Shown piece by piece: positions 1 through 8,575 of a DNA stretch of 64,000 bases. The DNA is from Agromyces italicus DSM 16388 (GTDB taxonomy: Bacteria > Actinomycetota > Actinomycetes > Actinomycetales > Microbacteriaceae). The stretch's first letter is position 1. Every line of letters begins with the position of its first letter. The notes under the pieces are model-generated. The model worked only from the letters and a program-made list of their open reading frames with translations. It ran no database searches and was not told where the DNA came from. Where the stretch lies: positions 124,001 to 188,000 of the forward strand of contig NZ_ATXF01000004.1 in the NCBI RefSeq assembly GCF_000421545.1, given 5' to 3'. Position numbers and translations under genes: made by a program.

Positions 1-1
1 C

Positions 2-979
2 GACGACTACCTGGCCCACGTCCGCGCCGAGCGGGGCTACTCCGAGCACACGGTCGCCGCCTACCGGGCCGACCTCGCCGACCTGCTCCGCTTCGCCGAG
101 GAGCACGGTGTCGTGGCGGTGAGCGAGATCGACCTTCCGATCCTGCGCGACTGGCTCTGGGCGGCGACCGAGCGAGGGCTCACCCGGGCCACCATCGCGC
201 GGCGTGCGGCCTCCGCCCGCGGCTTCACGGCGTGGATGACCCGGCGCGGACTCGTCCCGATCGACCATGGTGCGCGGCTGCGCGCCCCGCGGGCTCAGCG
301 CGCGTTGCCGAGGGTCGTCGCGGCACCCGCCCTCGACGAGGCGCTCGCCGGGCTCGAGGCACGTGCGGTCGCGACGCACGACCCCATCGACGTGCGAGAC
401 GTCGCGATCGTCGAACTCCTCTATGCCTCGGGGTTGCGCGTCTCCGAGCTCGTCGGAATCGATCTCGGCGACCTCGATCGACGGCGTCGCACGGTGCGGG
501 TCGTGGGCAAGGGGGCGAAGGAGCGGGTCGTGCCGTACGGCGCGCCGGCCGCACGCGCCCTCGACCGGTACCTCGAAGACGGCAGGCCGAGGATCATCAC
601 GGCGGCGACACCGACGGGCGCGACCCCGACGGGCACAGCGGCGGCGCCGGCCGGAGCACCGATGGCACGGCGCCGGACGCCCCGTGTCGCGTCGACGCGC
701 GACGACGCGTTCTTCCTCGGCGCCCGGGGCGCACGGATGGGCACGCGGGGCGTCTATGCGCTCGTCGCCCGACTCCTCGCCGAGATCCCCGGGACCGGAC
801 CGAGCGGGCCCCACACCTTCCGCCACACCGCGGCGACGCACCTCCTCGACGGCGGCGCCGACCTCCGGGCGGTGCAGGAGTTCCTCGGCCATGCGAGCCT
901 CGGCACCACGCAGATCTACACCCACGTCTCGGCCGAGCGGCTGAAGGAGAGCTACCGCACCGCCCACCCGCGGGCGTGA
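2..979 (+). CDS. xerC: Tyrosine recombinase XerC (5' end cut by window)
   Basis: Site-specific recombinase that resolves chromosome dimers at dif together with XerD. The reading frame is open from base 2, so the start lies outside the window; 325 residues are visible. The SAM-like N-terminal domain ([15 protein letters not shown]) is followed by the catalytic domain. The catalytic set is present: Arg in ASGLRVSEL, Lys in [11 protein letters not shown], His and Arg in [12 protein letters not shown], His in LGHASLGTT and the nucleophile Tyr in IYTHV. A low-complexity stretch rich in Thr, Ala and Pro (bases about 590-710) separates the Lys strand from the HxxR helix and is longer than in typical XerC. 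XerD cannot be excluded, but a position next to rpsB is usual for actinobacterial xerC. Confidence 0.93.
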   Translation, partial: DDYLAHVRAERGYSEHTVAAYRADLADLLRFAEEHGVVAVSEIDLPILRDWLWAATERGLTRATIARRAASARGFTAWMTRRGLVPIDHGARLRAPRAQRALPRVVAAPALDEALAGLEARAVATHDPIDVRDVAIVELLYASGLRVSELVGIDLGDLDRRRRTVRVVGKGAKERVVPYGAPAARALDRYLEDGRPRIITAATPTGATPTGTAAAPAGAPMARRRTPRVASTRDDAFFLGARGARMGTRGVYALVARLLAEIPGTGPSGPHTFRHTAATHLLDGGADLRAVQEFLGHASLGTTQIYTHVSAERLKESYRTAHPRA

Positions 980-988
980 CGCGCGGCC

Positions 989-1020
989 GCATCCGCCGGG
1001 CCCGTCCCCCGGAGGGATGC
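989..1020. terminator. Hairpin between convergent xerC and M23 peptidase genes
   Basis: GCATCC (989-994) pairs with GGATGC (1015-1020) and an inner CCGGG pairs with CCCGG. It lies between two convergent genes, so it probably ends transcription from both sides, although neither strand has a U-tract. Confidence 0.45.
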
Positions 1021-1021
1021 C

Positions 1022-1612
1022 TCATCCGAATGGCAGCAGCACGGCGCGAGGGAGCCCGCCGAGGAACAGGAAAGGCGAGACGTACTCGCCGTCGAATCTG
1101 ACGCCGAAGTGCACGCAGTCGCCCGCGCAGTGGCCGCCCTGCGAAGCGATGCCGATCGCGGTGCCCGCAGCGACCGTGTCGCCCGCCCCGACCGAGGGGT
1201 CGATCGGTTCGATCGCGCTCACGACGCCGTCGCCGTGGTCGACGGCGACCACGCCGCGGCCGGCGACCATGCCCGCGAAGCTCACGACCCCCGACTCCGC
1301 GGCGACGAGCGGGGCGCCGGGTTCGACCTCGAGGTCGACGCCCCGGTGGCCGGACGTGTACGGCGTCGGCGGGGCACGGAACGGCGAGACCACACGCACC
1401 GGCGGGGGAACCGGCCAGACCCACTGGACCGTCTCCACCCGATCGCTCTCGGCTCGAATGGCGGTCGAGCCGAGCCCGAAGGCGAGTGCAGCCGGCGGCG
1501 ATATCGCGACGAGGGCTGCGAGCACGGCGAGCGTGAGCGTCGCCGCCGCGAGGGCGGAGGCGGCCGTGCGGTGACGACGGTGCGGGGTGCCGGGGTGCTG
1601 GAGACGGGTCAT
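1022..1612 (-). CDS. Secreted M23-family peptidase-like protein
   Basis: LytM/M23-type cell-wall endopeptidase homologue of 196 residues from the ATG at 1612; an ATG 30 bases upstream is possible. An N-terminal Arg/His-rich stretch precedes a hydrophobic segment (residues about 16-45), a signal peptide or anchor. The zinc ligands His89 and Asp93 are seen in GHRGVD, and His168 in CVHFGVR. In canonical M23 enzymes the last motif is HxH; here the first His is Cys166, so the usual catalytic histidine is missing while the metal ligands remain. The gene stands divergently upstream of rpsB, a conserved actinobacterial arrangement. It may have altered activity or act as a binding or activator protein. 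Confidence 0.85.
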   Translation of the reverse strand: MTRLQHPGTPHRRHRTAASALAAATLTLAVLAALVAISPPAALAFGLGSTAIRAESDRVETVQWVWPVPPPVRVVSPFRAPPTPYTSGHRGVDLEVEPGAPLVAAESGVVSFAGMVAGRGVVAVDHGDGVVSAIEPIDPSVGAGDTVAAGTAIGIASQGGHCAGDCVHFGVRFDGEYVSPFLFLGGLPRAVLLPFG

Positions 1613-1690
1613 GCCCTCGATCGTGCGGCGACTGCGAGGCATCCGGCCGTGACCGACGCGCCGCCGTGGACGACCGATGCCGCCCGGCGG

Positions 1691-1719
1691 TTGGGGAGGA
1701 GGAGTGCCGATGGTAGAGT
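1691..1719 (+). promoter_or_regulatory. Candidate rpsB promoter
   Basis: TTGGGG (1691-1696) and TAGAGT (1714-1719) are separated by 17 bases, the standard sigma-70-type spacing, about 165 bases upstream of rpsB. Confidence 0.45.
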
Positions 1720-1811
1720 GTCCGGAGCGCCTCGCCTGTCGAGGTGACTACGCGTGCCCATTCGGCGACCGACTCCATTCAGTCCGACCCCTGAGATCTC
1801 AGGGCGACGGC

Positions 1812-1837
1812 GGAGCCGTGCCGGGCACCAGGGCTCC
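1812..1837 (+). promoter_or_regulatory. Stem-loop in the rpsB leader
   Basis: GGAGCC-GTGC, loop CGG, GCAC-(CAG)-GGCTCC form a ten-base-pair stem with one three-base bulge. It lies in the long 5' leader about 50 bases before the rpsB start. Ribosomal protein S2 autoregulates its operon through leader RNA in several bacteria; this structure is a candidate for that role or for an attenuator. Confidence 0.4.
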
Positions 1838-1884
1838 CGGCCGCCGGCCGGTTGCGACAACTGAGAACAGAAGGAGAACGGCTC

Positions 1885-2820
1885 ATGGCCGTCGTCACCA
1901 TTCGCCAGCTGCTCGACAGCGGCGTGCACTTCGGGCACCAGACCCGCCGTTGGAACCCGAAGATGAAGCGCTTCATCTTCACCGAGCGTTCCGGCATCTA
2001 CATCATCGACCTGCAGCAGTCGCTCGCCTTCATCGACAAGGCGTACGACTTCGTCCGCGAGACGGTCGCCCACGGCGGCACCATCCTCTTCGTCGGCACG
2101 AAGAAGCAGGCCCAGGAGTCCATCGCCGAGCAGGCGACCCGCGTCGGCCAGCCCTACGTCAACCAGCGTTGGCTCGGCGGCCTCCTCACCAACTTCCAGA
2201 CGGTCTCCAAGCGCCTCGCGCGCATGAAGGAGCTCGAGGAGCTCGACTTCGAGGGCACCACGAGCGGCTTCACCAAGAAGGAGCTCCTCATCAAGAAGCG
2301 CGAGCTCGACAAGCTGCACAAGTCGCTCGGCGGCATCCGCAACCTGTCGAAGACTCCGTCGGCGCTCTGGGTGGTCGACACCAAGAAGGAGCACCTCGCG
2401 ATCGACGAGGCCAAGAAGCTCGGCATCCCCGTCATCGGCATCCTCGACACCAACTGCGACCCCGACGAGGTCCAGTACCCGATCCCGGGCAACGACGACG
2501 CGATCCGCTCGGTGAGCCTGCTCACCCGCATCATCGCCGACGCCGCGGCCGAGGGCCTCATCGAGCGCCACCAGAAGCCCGAAGAGGCCGGCAACGTCTC
2601 GGCCGTCGAGCCGCTCGCCGAGTGGGAGCAGGAGCTCCTCCAGCAGGGCGCCGCGACCGAGAAGACGGTCGAGACCGAGGCCGCGGCCGAGGCGGAGGCC
2701 GCAGAGGTCGTCGACGAGGCTGCGGCCGAGATCGCAGCGACCGAGTCGGTCGCCGACGTCGAGGGCGCCGAGGCTGCGGCCGAGGTCGTCGCCGACGAGA
2801 CCGCCACTCCCGCCGAATAA
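1885..2820 (+). CDS. rpsB: 30S ribosomal protein S2
   Basis: Small-subunit ribosomal protein S2, 311 residues. The ATG at 1885 is chosen because AGAAGGAGAA lies just upstream and the product then begins [19 protein letters not shown], the normal S2 N-terminus. Family motifs LVGTKKQAQ-like ([11 protein letters not shown]), [10 protein letters not shown] and [17 protein letters not shown] are present. The last 70 or so residues form an acidic Ala/Glu-rich tail, common in high-GC actinobacterial S2. It is followed after 21 bases by tsf, with which it is presumably co-transcribed. Confidence 0.99.
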   Translation: MAVVTIRQLLDSGVHFGHQTRRWNPKMKRFIFTERSGIYIIDLQQSLAFIDKAYDFVRETVAHGGTILFVGTKKQAQESIAEQATRVGQPYVNQRWLGGLLTNFQTVSKRLARMKELEELDFEGTTSGFTKKELLIKKRELDKLHKSLGGIRNLSKTPSALWVVDTKKEHLAIDEAKKLGIPVIGILDTNCDPDEVQYPIPGNDDAIRSVSLLTRIIADAAAEGLIERHQKPEEAGNVSAVEPLAEWEQELLQQGAATEKTVETEAAAEAEAAEVVDEAAAEIAATESVADVEGAEAAAEVVADETATPAE

Positions 2821-2841
2821 GTCCGAAGGAGACAGCCACAC

Positions 2842-3666
2842 ATGGCAATCAGCATCGCTGACATCAAGGCCCTGCGCGAGCAGCTCGGCACGGGCATGGT
2901 CGACACGAAGAAGGCGCTCGAGGAGGCCGACGGCGACCTCGAGAAGGCCACGGAGATCCTGCGTCTGAAGGGCGCGAAGGGCAACGCGAAGCGCGCCGAC
3001 CGCTCGACGAGCGAAGGTCTCGTCGCCGCGAAGGAGTCGCCCGCCGGCTACACGATGATCCAGCTCGCCTGCGAGACCGACTTCGTCGCGAAGAACGAGA
3101 AGTTCGTCGCGCTCGCCGAGAAGGTGCTCGACGCGGTCGCCGCGGCCGGTGCCGCCGACGTCGCGTCGGCCCTCGCCGCGCCCGTCGACGGCCAGACCGT
3201 CGGCGAGGTCATCGACGAGCAGGCTGCGATCCTGGGCGAGAAGGTCGAGCTCGCGAAGGCCGTCACCCTGCCGGGCGACGAGTTCGCGGTCTACCTGCAC
3301 AAGACCTCGAAGGACCTGCCGCCGCAGATCGGCGTGGTCGTCGCCTACTCGGGCGCCGACGCCGAGACCGCTCGCGCGGTCGCGCAGCACATCGCGATGT
3401 TCGACCCGCAGTACCTCACTCGTGAGGACGTGCCGGCCGAGCTCGTCGAGAAGGAGCGCGACATCGTCACCGAGATCAGCCGCAACGAGGGCAAGCCCGA
3501 GGCGATGCTCGAGAAGATCGTCGACGGCCGACTCACCGGCTTCTTCAAGCAGATCGTGCTGCTCGAGCAGGGCTACGCCCGCGACGACAAGCAGCAGGTC
3601 AAGAAGGTGCTGGAGGACGCCGGTCTCACCGTGACCGGGTTCGCCCGCTTCAAGGCCACGGCGTAA
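2842..3666 (+). CDS. tsf: Elongation factor Ts
   Basis: Guanine nucleotide exchange factor for EF-Tu, 274 residues, usual actinobacterial length. The N-terminal UBA-like domain (IKALREQLGTGMVDTKKALEEADGD split here for length) is followed by the TDFVAKNEKF motif that contacts EF-Tu. GAAGGAGAC precedes the ATG. It is second in the rpsB-tsf operon, which ends at a strong intrinsic terminator just downstream. Confidence 0.98.
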   Translation: MAISIADIKALREQLGTGMVDTKKALEEADGDLEKATEILRLKGAKGNAKRADRSTSEGLVAAKESPAGYTMIQLACETDFVAKNEKFVALAEKVLDAVAAAGAADVASALAAPVDGQTVGEVIDEQAAILGEKVELAKAVTLPGDEFAVYLHKTSKDLPPQIGVVVAYSGADAETARAVAQHIAMFDPQYLTREDVPAELVEKERDIVTEISRNEGKPEAMLEKIVDGRLTGFFKQIVLLEQGYARDDKQQVKKVLEDAGLTVTGFARFKATA

Positions 3667-3677
3667 CACCTTGGCGA

Positions 3678-3715
3678 GGGAGCTCGGATCGTTCAGTCGA
3701 TCCGGGCTCCCTTTT
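3678..3715 (+). terminator. Intrinsic terminator of the rpsB-tsf operon
   Basis: A 14-base-pair stem (3678-3691 with 3698-3711, a single T-G wobble), loop TTCAGT, followed by TTTT. It lies 12 bases after the tsf stop codon and is the clearest rho-independent terminator in the window. Confidence 0.9.
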
Positions 3716-3840
3716 CCATGCGCGGATGCTCCGGCGCAGGCGTCCTTCGACGGCTGCGCGCCGCGCGCATCTCGCCCGGCAGTGCGCCGGGGCGAGGCGA
3801 AGCACTAGTTTTGACACGGGTACCGGAAGGACGGGCGGGG

Positions 3841-4572
3841 ATGACGGAACGCAAGCGCAGAGTGATGCTGAAGCTCTCAGGAGAGGCGTTCGGCGGGGGA
3901 GCACTCGGGGTCAACCCCGATGTCGTGAGCGCCCTCGCCCGAGAGATCGCCGATGCGGCGAAGACCGTCGAGGTCGCGATCGTGGTCGGCGGCGGCAACT
4001 TCTTCCGCGGCGCCGAGCTCAGCCAGCGCGGCATGGACCGCGGCCGAGCCGACTACATGGGCATGCTCGGCACGGTGATGAACTCGCTCGCTCTCCAGGA
4101 CTTCCTCGAGCAGGCGGGCGCCGAGACGCGCGTGCAGTCGGCGATCTCGATGACGCAGGTCGCCGAGCCGTACATCCCGCGCCGCGCCGAGCGCCATCTC
4201 GAGAAGGGCCGGGTCGTGATCTTCGGCGCGGGTGCGGGGCTTCCGTACTTCTCGACCGACACGGTCGCGGCGCAGCGTGCGCTGGAGATCGACGCCGAGG
4301 TCGTGCTCGTCGCCAAGAACGGCGTCGACGGCGTGTACTCCGACGACCCGCGCACCAACCCCGAGGCGACGAAGATCGACCGGATCAGCTACCAGGAGGC
4401 CCTGCAGCGCGGCCTCAAGGTCGTCGACTCGACCGCGTTCAGCCTGTGCATGGACAACGGCATGCCGATGCAGGTGTTCGGCATGACCCCCGCCGGAAAT
4501 GTGACCGCTGCGATCCTCGGCGCCGAGCTCGGCACCGTCGTGAGCAACGGCGTGGAGCCGAGCAGTCGATAG
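3841..4572 (+). CDS. pyrH: Uridylate kinase
   Basis: UMP kinase of the amino-acid-kinase fold, 243 residues: UMP + ATP to UDP + ADP in pyrimidine synthesis. The ATG at 3841 gives [19 protein letters not shown], with the nucleotide-binding [19 protein letters not shown] and [10 protein letters not shown] motifs. The frame stays open upstream, but the region before 3841 lacks family homology, and a G-rich stretch (GGAAGGACGGG) precedes this start. It is the first gene after the tsf terminator and leads into frr. Its TAG stop overlaps a TAGACT hexamer. Confidence 0.97.
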   Translation: MTERKRRVMLKLSGEAFGGGALGVNPDVVSALAREIADAAKTVEVAIVVGGGNFFRGAELSQRGMDRGRADYMGMLGTVMNSLALQDFLEQAGAETRVQSAISMTQVAEPYIPRRAERHLEKGRVVIFGAGAGLPYFSTDTVAAQRALEIDAEVVLVAKNGVDGVYSDDPRTNPEATKIDRISYQEALQRGLKVVDSTAFSLCMDNGMPMQVFGMTPAGNVTAAILGAELGTVVSNGVEPSSR

Positions 4573-4575
4573 ACT
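4570..4575 (+). promoter_or_regulatory. Possible -10 box for frr overlapping the pyrH stop
   Basis: TAGACT begins with the pyrH stop codon and lies 31 bases before frr. No clear -35 was found. It would allow frr-cdsA transcription separate from pyrH. Confidence 0.3.
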
Positions 4576-4605
4576 GGCCCGAGTAGCGAACCGTAAGGAG
4601 TTCCC

Positions 4606-5160
4606 GTGATCGCGGATGTACTTTCCGATGCCACCACTCGCATGCAGAAGGCGGTCGAGGTCGCCAAGGACGACTTCGCCACCGTGCGGACGGGGCGGGC
4701 GAACCCCCAGCTCTTCCAGAAGATCATGGTGAGCTACTACGGCACGCCCACGCCGCTCGCGCAGCTCGCCTCGCTCCAGAACCCCGAGGCGCGCACGCTC
4801 GTCGTCACCCCGTACGACAAGGGTGCGATGAAGGACATCGAGCAGGCCATCCGCGACATGCCGAACCTCGGGGCGAACCCGACGAACGACGGCAGTCTCA
4901 TTCGCGTCACCCTGCCCGAGCTCACCGAGGACCGCCGCAAGGAGTTCGTCAAGATCGTGCGCTCGAAGGGCGAGGACGCGAAGGTCGCCGTGCGCAACAT
5001 CCGTCGCAAGGCGAAGGACGACCTCGACGCGCTGAAGGGCGAGGTCGGCGACGACGAGGTGGCGCGCGGCGAGAAGGAGCTCGAGCAGATCACCAAGTCG
5101 AACGTCGACGCGATCGACGAGGCGCTCAAGCGCAAGGAAGCCGAACTCCTCGAGGTCTGA
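4606..5160 (+). CDS. frr: Ribosome recycling factor
   Basis: Works with EF-G to split post-termination ribosomes; 184 residues, the standard RRF length. The GTG start at 4606 follows AAGGAG (4595-4600). Conserved segments include [25 protein letters not shown]-like TNDGSLIRV and the C-terminal charged helix. It lies between pyrH and cdsA, the conserved actinobacterial order. Confidence 0.98.
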   Translation: MIADVLSDATTRMQKAVEVAKDDFATVRTGRANPQLFQKIMVSYYGTPTPLAQLASLQNPEARTLVVTPYDKGAMKDIEQAIRDMPNLGANPTNDGSLIRVTLPELTEDRRKEFVKIVRSKGEDAKVAVRNIRRKAKDDLDALKGEVGDDEVARGEKELEQITKSNVDAIDEALKRKEAELLEV

Positions 5161-5169
5161 GGGAGCGAG

Positions 5170-6153
5170 ATGTCAGGCGTCCCAGAAGAGGGCCAGGCGG
5201 ACGCCGGGGGGCAAGAACGGACCGCGCGTGGCGAGTTCCGCGCCCAGGTGAACGCACGCAAGGCCGACCTCGAGCGTCAGTTCGAGGCATCCAAAGCGCA
5301 GTTCGACGAGGCGCAGGAGAAGATCAACGCGCGCACCGGTCGCAACCTGCTCGTGGCGATCCTCATCGGTCTCGTCTTCGGCGGCGCCGTGCTGCTGAGC
5401 CTCCTCGTCGTGAAAGAGCTCTTCATGCTCCTCGCGGTCGTGATCGCCGGTTTCGCGAGCTACGAGCTCGCGCAGGCGCTGCGGAAGGCCGACTACCGCG
5501 TTCCGCGCATCCCGACCGTCGTCGTCGCGGTCGCGGCCGTGCCGGTCGCATATTACGGCGGCGCCGGAGGGCAACTGCTCGCCGTGCTCGGCGGCATCGC
5601 GGTGGTCACGATCTGGCGACTCATCGAGCAGGGCGTTCCCCGACTTCGCACGGATGCACGGACACTCGTGCGCGACCTCGCTGCCGGGGCCTTCGTGCAG
5701 GGCTACGTGACCTTCCTGGCGACCTTCGCGGTGGTGCTCACCGCCGCAGACGGCGGCCAGTGGTGGACACTCGCGTTCATCGTGGCGGCCGTCGCCGCCG
5801 ATACCGGCGCCTACGCCTTCGGGCTCATGTTCGGCAGGCACAAGATGGCGCCGGTGATCAGCCCGAAGAAGACCTGGGAGGGGTTCGCCGGAGGAGCCGC
5901 GACCAGCGTCGTCACGGGCCTCCTGATCTCACTGTTCCTGCTCGGCAACACCTGGTGGTTCGGGCTGCTGTTCGGCGCCGCGATCTTCCTCACCGCCACG
6001 CTCGGCGACCTCGTCGAATCGCTCATCAAGCGCGATATCGGCATCAAGGACATGAGCTCGTGGCTGCCCGGGCACGGCGGTTTCCTCGACCGTCTCGATT
6101 CGATCCTCCCGTCCGCGGCGGTCGCGTTCGTGGCGTTCCGGATCTTCGGGTGA
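5170..6153 (+). CDS. cdsA: Phosphatidate cytidylyltransferase
   Basis: CDP-diacylglycerol synthase, 327 residues: phosphatidic acid + CTP to CDP-diacylglycerol, the precursor of membrane phospholipids. It begins with a hydrophilic coiled-coil-like extension (residues about 1-55), as in other actinobacteria, followed by about eight membrane helices. The family signature is near the C-terminus: SPKKTWEG and GDLVESLIKRD with HGGFLDRLDS. The ATG starts 10 bases after the frr stop, so translation is probably coupled. Confidence 0.96.
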   Translation: MSGVPEEGQADAGGQERTARGEFRAQVNARKADLERQFEASKAQFDEAQEKINARTGRNLLVAILIGLVFGGAVLLSLLVVKELFMLLAVVIAGFASYELAQALRKADYRVPRIPTVVVAVAAVPVAYYGGAGGQLLAVLGGIAVVTIWRLIEQGVPRLRTDARTLVRDLAAGAFVQGYVTFLATFAVVLTAADGGQWWTLAFIVAAVAADTGAYAFGLMFGRHKMAPVISPKKTWEGFAGGAATSVVTGLLISLFLLGNTWWFGLLFGAAIFLTATLGDLVESLIKRDIGIKDMSSWLPGHGGFLDRLDSILPSAAVAFVAFRIFG

Positions 6154-6186
6154 GCGTGCGCGTGATCTTCCGGTGAGCGTGCGCGA
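6141..6186 (+). repeat. 23-bp tandem duplication spanning cdsA stop and next start
   Basis: Bases 6141-6163 and 6164-6186 are identical at 21 of 23 positions. The first copy holds the cdsA stop codon (6151-6153) and the second holds the GTG start of the next gene (6173). Confidence 0.8.
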
Positions 6187-6751
6187 TACTGGTGCGGTGG
6201 ATCCGACCTTCCCGATCGCCCGAAAGCCCCGCCTCGGCTACGACACCGCCCAGGTCGAGGAGTTCCTGCAGCGCGCCCGCCGCGCGTACGACGGCACCGC
6301 GCGCCCCGACGACGAGCCGCTGACGAGCGAACAGATCCGTCTCACGGCCTTCGCGATGCAGAAGCGCGGCTACTCGACCGATCACGTCGACGCGGCGCTC
6401 GCGCGCCTCGAGGACGCCTTCGCCGCGCAGGAGCGACAGGTGGCCGCGCGCCTCCACGGAGACGAGGCGTGGCTGCGTGAGGCTCGAATGACGGCGCAGG
6501 TCGTCTCGAACCGGCTCGCACGACCCGAGGGGGAGCGCTTCGAACGGATGAATCCCCTCGTGCTCGGGTACAGCGTGCGCGAGGTCGATCGCTTCTCCGA
6601 TCGGCTGACGCGCTACTTCCGGGACGGCTGGCCGATCTCCGTCGAAGACGTCCGCTCCGTGGTCTTCGCGACGCAGCGGGGCGGCTACCGCGAGGCCCAG
6701 GTCGATCTCGTTCTCGACGCCGTCGTCGACGTGATGCTCGCCGTCCGATGA
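6173..6751 (+). CDS. DivIVA-domain protein
   Basis: A 192-residue protein with two DivIVA-like N-terminal-domain motifs: PRLGYDTAQVEEFLQRA near residue 20 and a second YSVREVDRFSDRL near residue 130; related GYSTDHVDAALARL and GYREAQVDLVLDAV halves follow each. DivIVA domains recruit proteins to curved or polar membranes. No long coiled coil follows, so it is not the main DivIVA/Wag31. The GTG at 6173 lies within a tandem duplication; GTG 6197 is an alternative. It lies 19 bases after cdsA and may be part of that operon. Role in polar growth is inferred from the domain only. Confidence 0.75.
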   Translation: MSVRDTGAVDPTFPIARKPRLGYDTAQVEEFLQRARRAYDGTARPDDEPLTSEQIRLTAFAMQKRGYSTDHVDAALARLEDAFAAQERQVAARLHGDEAWLREARMTAQVVSNRLARPEGERFERMNPLVLGYSVREVDRFSDRLTRYFRDGWPISVEDVRSVVFATQRGGYREAQVDLVLDAVVDVMLAVR

Positions 6752-6790
6752 CGTGCCGCGTCGCGTTCGACTGGCCCGGCCGTGCTCCGA

Positions 6791-6796
6791 TACACT
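6791..6796 (+). promoter_or_regulatory. -10 box, leaderless-type, for transglycosylase-like gene
   Basis: TACACT ends 10 bases before the GTG at 6806; no Shine-Dalgarno sequence is visible. Confidence 0.45.
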
Positions 6797-6805
6797 CATC
6801 GAATC

Positions 6806-7459
6806 GTGGGTAGACACAATGGAGCAGACGCAGCCGCACAGGCGCCGGTGACGAGGAGCCGACCCACCAGGGGGCCCGTCAAACAGGCCGCCTCGGTCCT
6901 CTTCGCGTTCTTCGCCGCCTCGGGTCTCGTGCTCGTCAACATCGTCGACCCGTACTCGGGTGCCACCGCCTCCGCCGAGTTCGCGTTCGACGGCGATCGC
7001 TTCGACGGCGAGGCCGCGCAGTCGGTCGCCGCCGGCACCGGTTACGAGGTCACGCTCGGCGGCCCCGAGAACTACGTCGTCGAGGAGAAGCCCGAGGTCG
7101 TGGTCGTCGCGGCCTCGTCGGAGGGTGGCTGGGCGCCGCCCGCGGTGACCCCAGATCCCGGCTCCGCGCAGGCGTATGCGGCGGGTGCCGTGGCCGCACG
7201 CGGCTGGGGCACCGGGGAGTTCGACTGCCTCGTCGCGCTCTGGAACAAGGAGTCCGGCTGGAACGTGAACGCCTACAATGCCGGCAGCGGTGCGTACGGC
7301 ATCCCGCAGGCGCTGCCCGGCTCGAAGATGGCCACCGCCGGCGCCGACTGGGAGACCAACGCGGGAACCCAGATCGAATGGGGGCTCGGGTACATCTCGG
7401 GTCGCTACGGCACCCCGTGCGGCGCGTGGGGGCATTCCCAGTCCGTCGGCTGGTACTGA
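6806..7459 (+). CDS. Secreted transglycosylase / aggregation-promoting-factor-like protein
   Basis: Predicted exported protein of 217 residues. A basic N-terminus (RSRPTRGPVK) and a hydrophobic segment (ASVLFAFFAASGLVLVNIV) act as signal or anchor, then a linker of about 70 residues. The C-terminal lysozyme-like domain carries FDCLVALWNKESGWNVNAYN, with the expected catalytic Glu, then GAYGIPQALPGSKM and GYISGRYGTPCGAWGH. This matches the small SLT/Rpf-like domains that act on peptidoglycan. The GTG at 6806 is preferred over the ATG at 6782 because the -10 box lies between them. Confidence 0.8.
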   Translation: MGRHNGADAAAQAPVTRSRPTRGPVKQAASVLFAFFAASGLVLVNIVDPYSGATASAEFAFDGDRFDGEAAQSVAAGTGYEVTLGGPENYVVEEKPEVVVVAASSEGGWAPPAVTPDPGSAQAYAAGAVAARGWGTGEFDCLVALWNKESGWNVNAYNAGSGAYGIPQALPGSKMATAGADWETNAGTQIEWGLGYISGRYGTPCGAWGHSQSVGWY

Positions 7460-7494
7460 GTCCACCGTGGGCGAACGGGCGTCTCCCGTCGCCC

Positions 7495-7500
7495 TAGACT
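7495..7500 (+). promoter_or_regulatory. -10 box, leaderless-type
   Basis: TAGACT with the ATG of the next gene starting 8 bases after its last base (7508); no Shine-Dalgarno sequence in between. Confidence 0.55.
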
Positions 7501-7507
7501 TGACGGC

Positions 7508-7816
7508 ATGGCGCGTTCGAACCGATCTCGGGGTCGCGCTGCGCGAGCACGCGAAGGACACCCCGACCTCGACGTCGACCGCCTCACAGCCGGATGGCGA
7601 CGCACCGAGGTGCACGCCGGTCGCGAGTGGAACGTCCAGCCCGTCTCCGAGGCACAGGCCCTCAAGGCCTACCTCTGCCCCGGTTGCGGGCTCGAGGTCG
7701 CACCCGGCGTCGCGCACCTCGTCGCCTGGCGCGCCGACGGCGTCCTCGGCGATGCCGCTGATCTCGCGGGGCGACGGCACTGGCACACGCACTGCTGGAG
7801 ATTGGGCGCACGGTGA
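7508..7816 (+). CDS. Conserved small zinc-ribbon-like protein
   Basis: A 102-residue basic protein. The N-terminus is Arg-rich (ARSNRSRGRAARARE). The second half has YLCPGCGLEVAPG and ends RRHWHTHCWRLGAR, so CxxC and HxHC could form a zinc site. I recognise it as a family seen in actinobacterial genomes without assigned function. Its stop overlaps the start of the downstream hydrolase by four bases, implying coupled translation. Confidence 0.7.
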   Translation: MARSNRSRGRAARAREGHPDLDVDRLTAGWRRTEVHAGREWNVQPVSEAQALKAYLCPGCGLEVAPGVAHLVAWRADGVLGDAADLAGRRHWHTHCWRLGAR

Positions 7817-8565
7817 GCGGAACAGACGAATCGATCGAGATCAGAGCGGGCGTCGAGCTTCCCGCCCGCCGCGAGGAGATCGAGTTGCGGACCAGCGACG
7901 GGCTGCGCCTCGTCGGCGAGCTGGCACTGCCGGCCGAACGCGCCCCGGTCGCGACGCTGGTGACGCTCCACCCGCTGCCGACCGCCGGCGGGTTCATGGA
8001 CTCGCACATCCTCCGCAAGGCGGCGGCGAGGCTTCCGGCGCTCGCCGATCTCGCCGTGCTGCGATTCAACACGCGCGGCACCGCGTCCGCCCGCGGGACG
8101 AGCGAGGGCTCCTTCGGCGAAGGACTCGCCGAGCGTGCCGATGTCGCCGCGGCGATGGCGTTCGTCGCCGAGCGGGGGCTGCCGCATCCCTGGCTCGTCG
8201 GCTGGTCGTTCGGAACGGAGCTCGCGCTGAAGTACGGGCTCGACCACGGCATCGACGGCGCGATCCTGCTCTCGCCGCCGCTCCACCGCACGAGCGACGG
8301 AGAGCTCGCCCGCTGGCGCGACGCGGCGCCGGCACTCGTCGCGCTCATTCCCGAGCACGACGACTACTTGAAGCCCGCCGAGGCCGCCGAGCGGTTCGCG
8401 GGGTTGCCCCGTCTGCGCCGCATCGACGTCGCGGGCGGGCGTCACCTCTGGGTGGGGGAGACGCAGACGAGGCGCGTGCTCGATGAGATCGTGTCCGTGG
8501 TGAATCCGGCAGCGGCGCCGCTGCCGACGCGGTGGCCGACGTACGACGCGGCCGTGCGCGAGTGA
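7813..8565 (+). CDS. Alpha/beta hydrolase
   Basis: A 250-residue alpha/beta-hydrolase. The nucleophile elbow GWSFGTE holds the Ser. PEHDDYLKP near residue 180 provides the likely acid, and GGRHLWVG near residue 208 the catalytic His. The N-terminal LVTLHPLPTAGG is the oxyanion-loop region. The fold and the FNTRGTASARG segment resemble the CocE/DUF-type small hydrolases of Gram-negative and actinobacterial genomes; the substrate is unknown. It starts with GTG overlapping the upstream stop and ends 10 bases before the convergent permease gene. Confidence 0.8.
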   Translation: MSGTDESIEIRAGVELPARREEIELRTSDGLRLVGELALPAERAPVATLVTLHPLPTAGGFMDSHILRKAAARLPALADLAVLRFNTRGTASARGTSEGSFGEGLAERADVAAAMAFVAERGLPHPWLVGWSFGTELALKYGLDHGIDGAILLSPPLHRTSDGELARWRDAAPALVALIPEHDDYLKPAEAAERFAGLPRLRRIDVAGGRHLWVGETQTRRVLDEIVSVVNPAAAPLPTRWPTYDAAVRE

Positions 8566-8575
8566 CCGCGGGCGA

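Noticed and set aside
225-554. Long open frames on the opposite strand of xerC and most other genes
   Set aside because: High GC makes antisense frames long; these are rich in Arg, Pro and Ala, overlap proven genes fully and have no start signals.
2-979. XerC considered as an integrase of a mobile element
   Set aside because: It lies at the conserved xerC-rpsB locus, with normal composition and no phage or plasmid genes.
3811-3816. TTGACA upstream of pyrH as a -35 box
   Set aside because: A -10 box at the right distance would fall on the pyrH start codon, and none is present.
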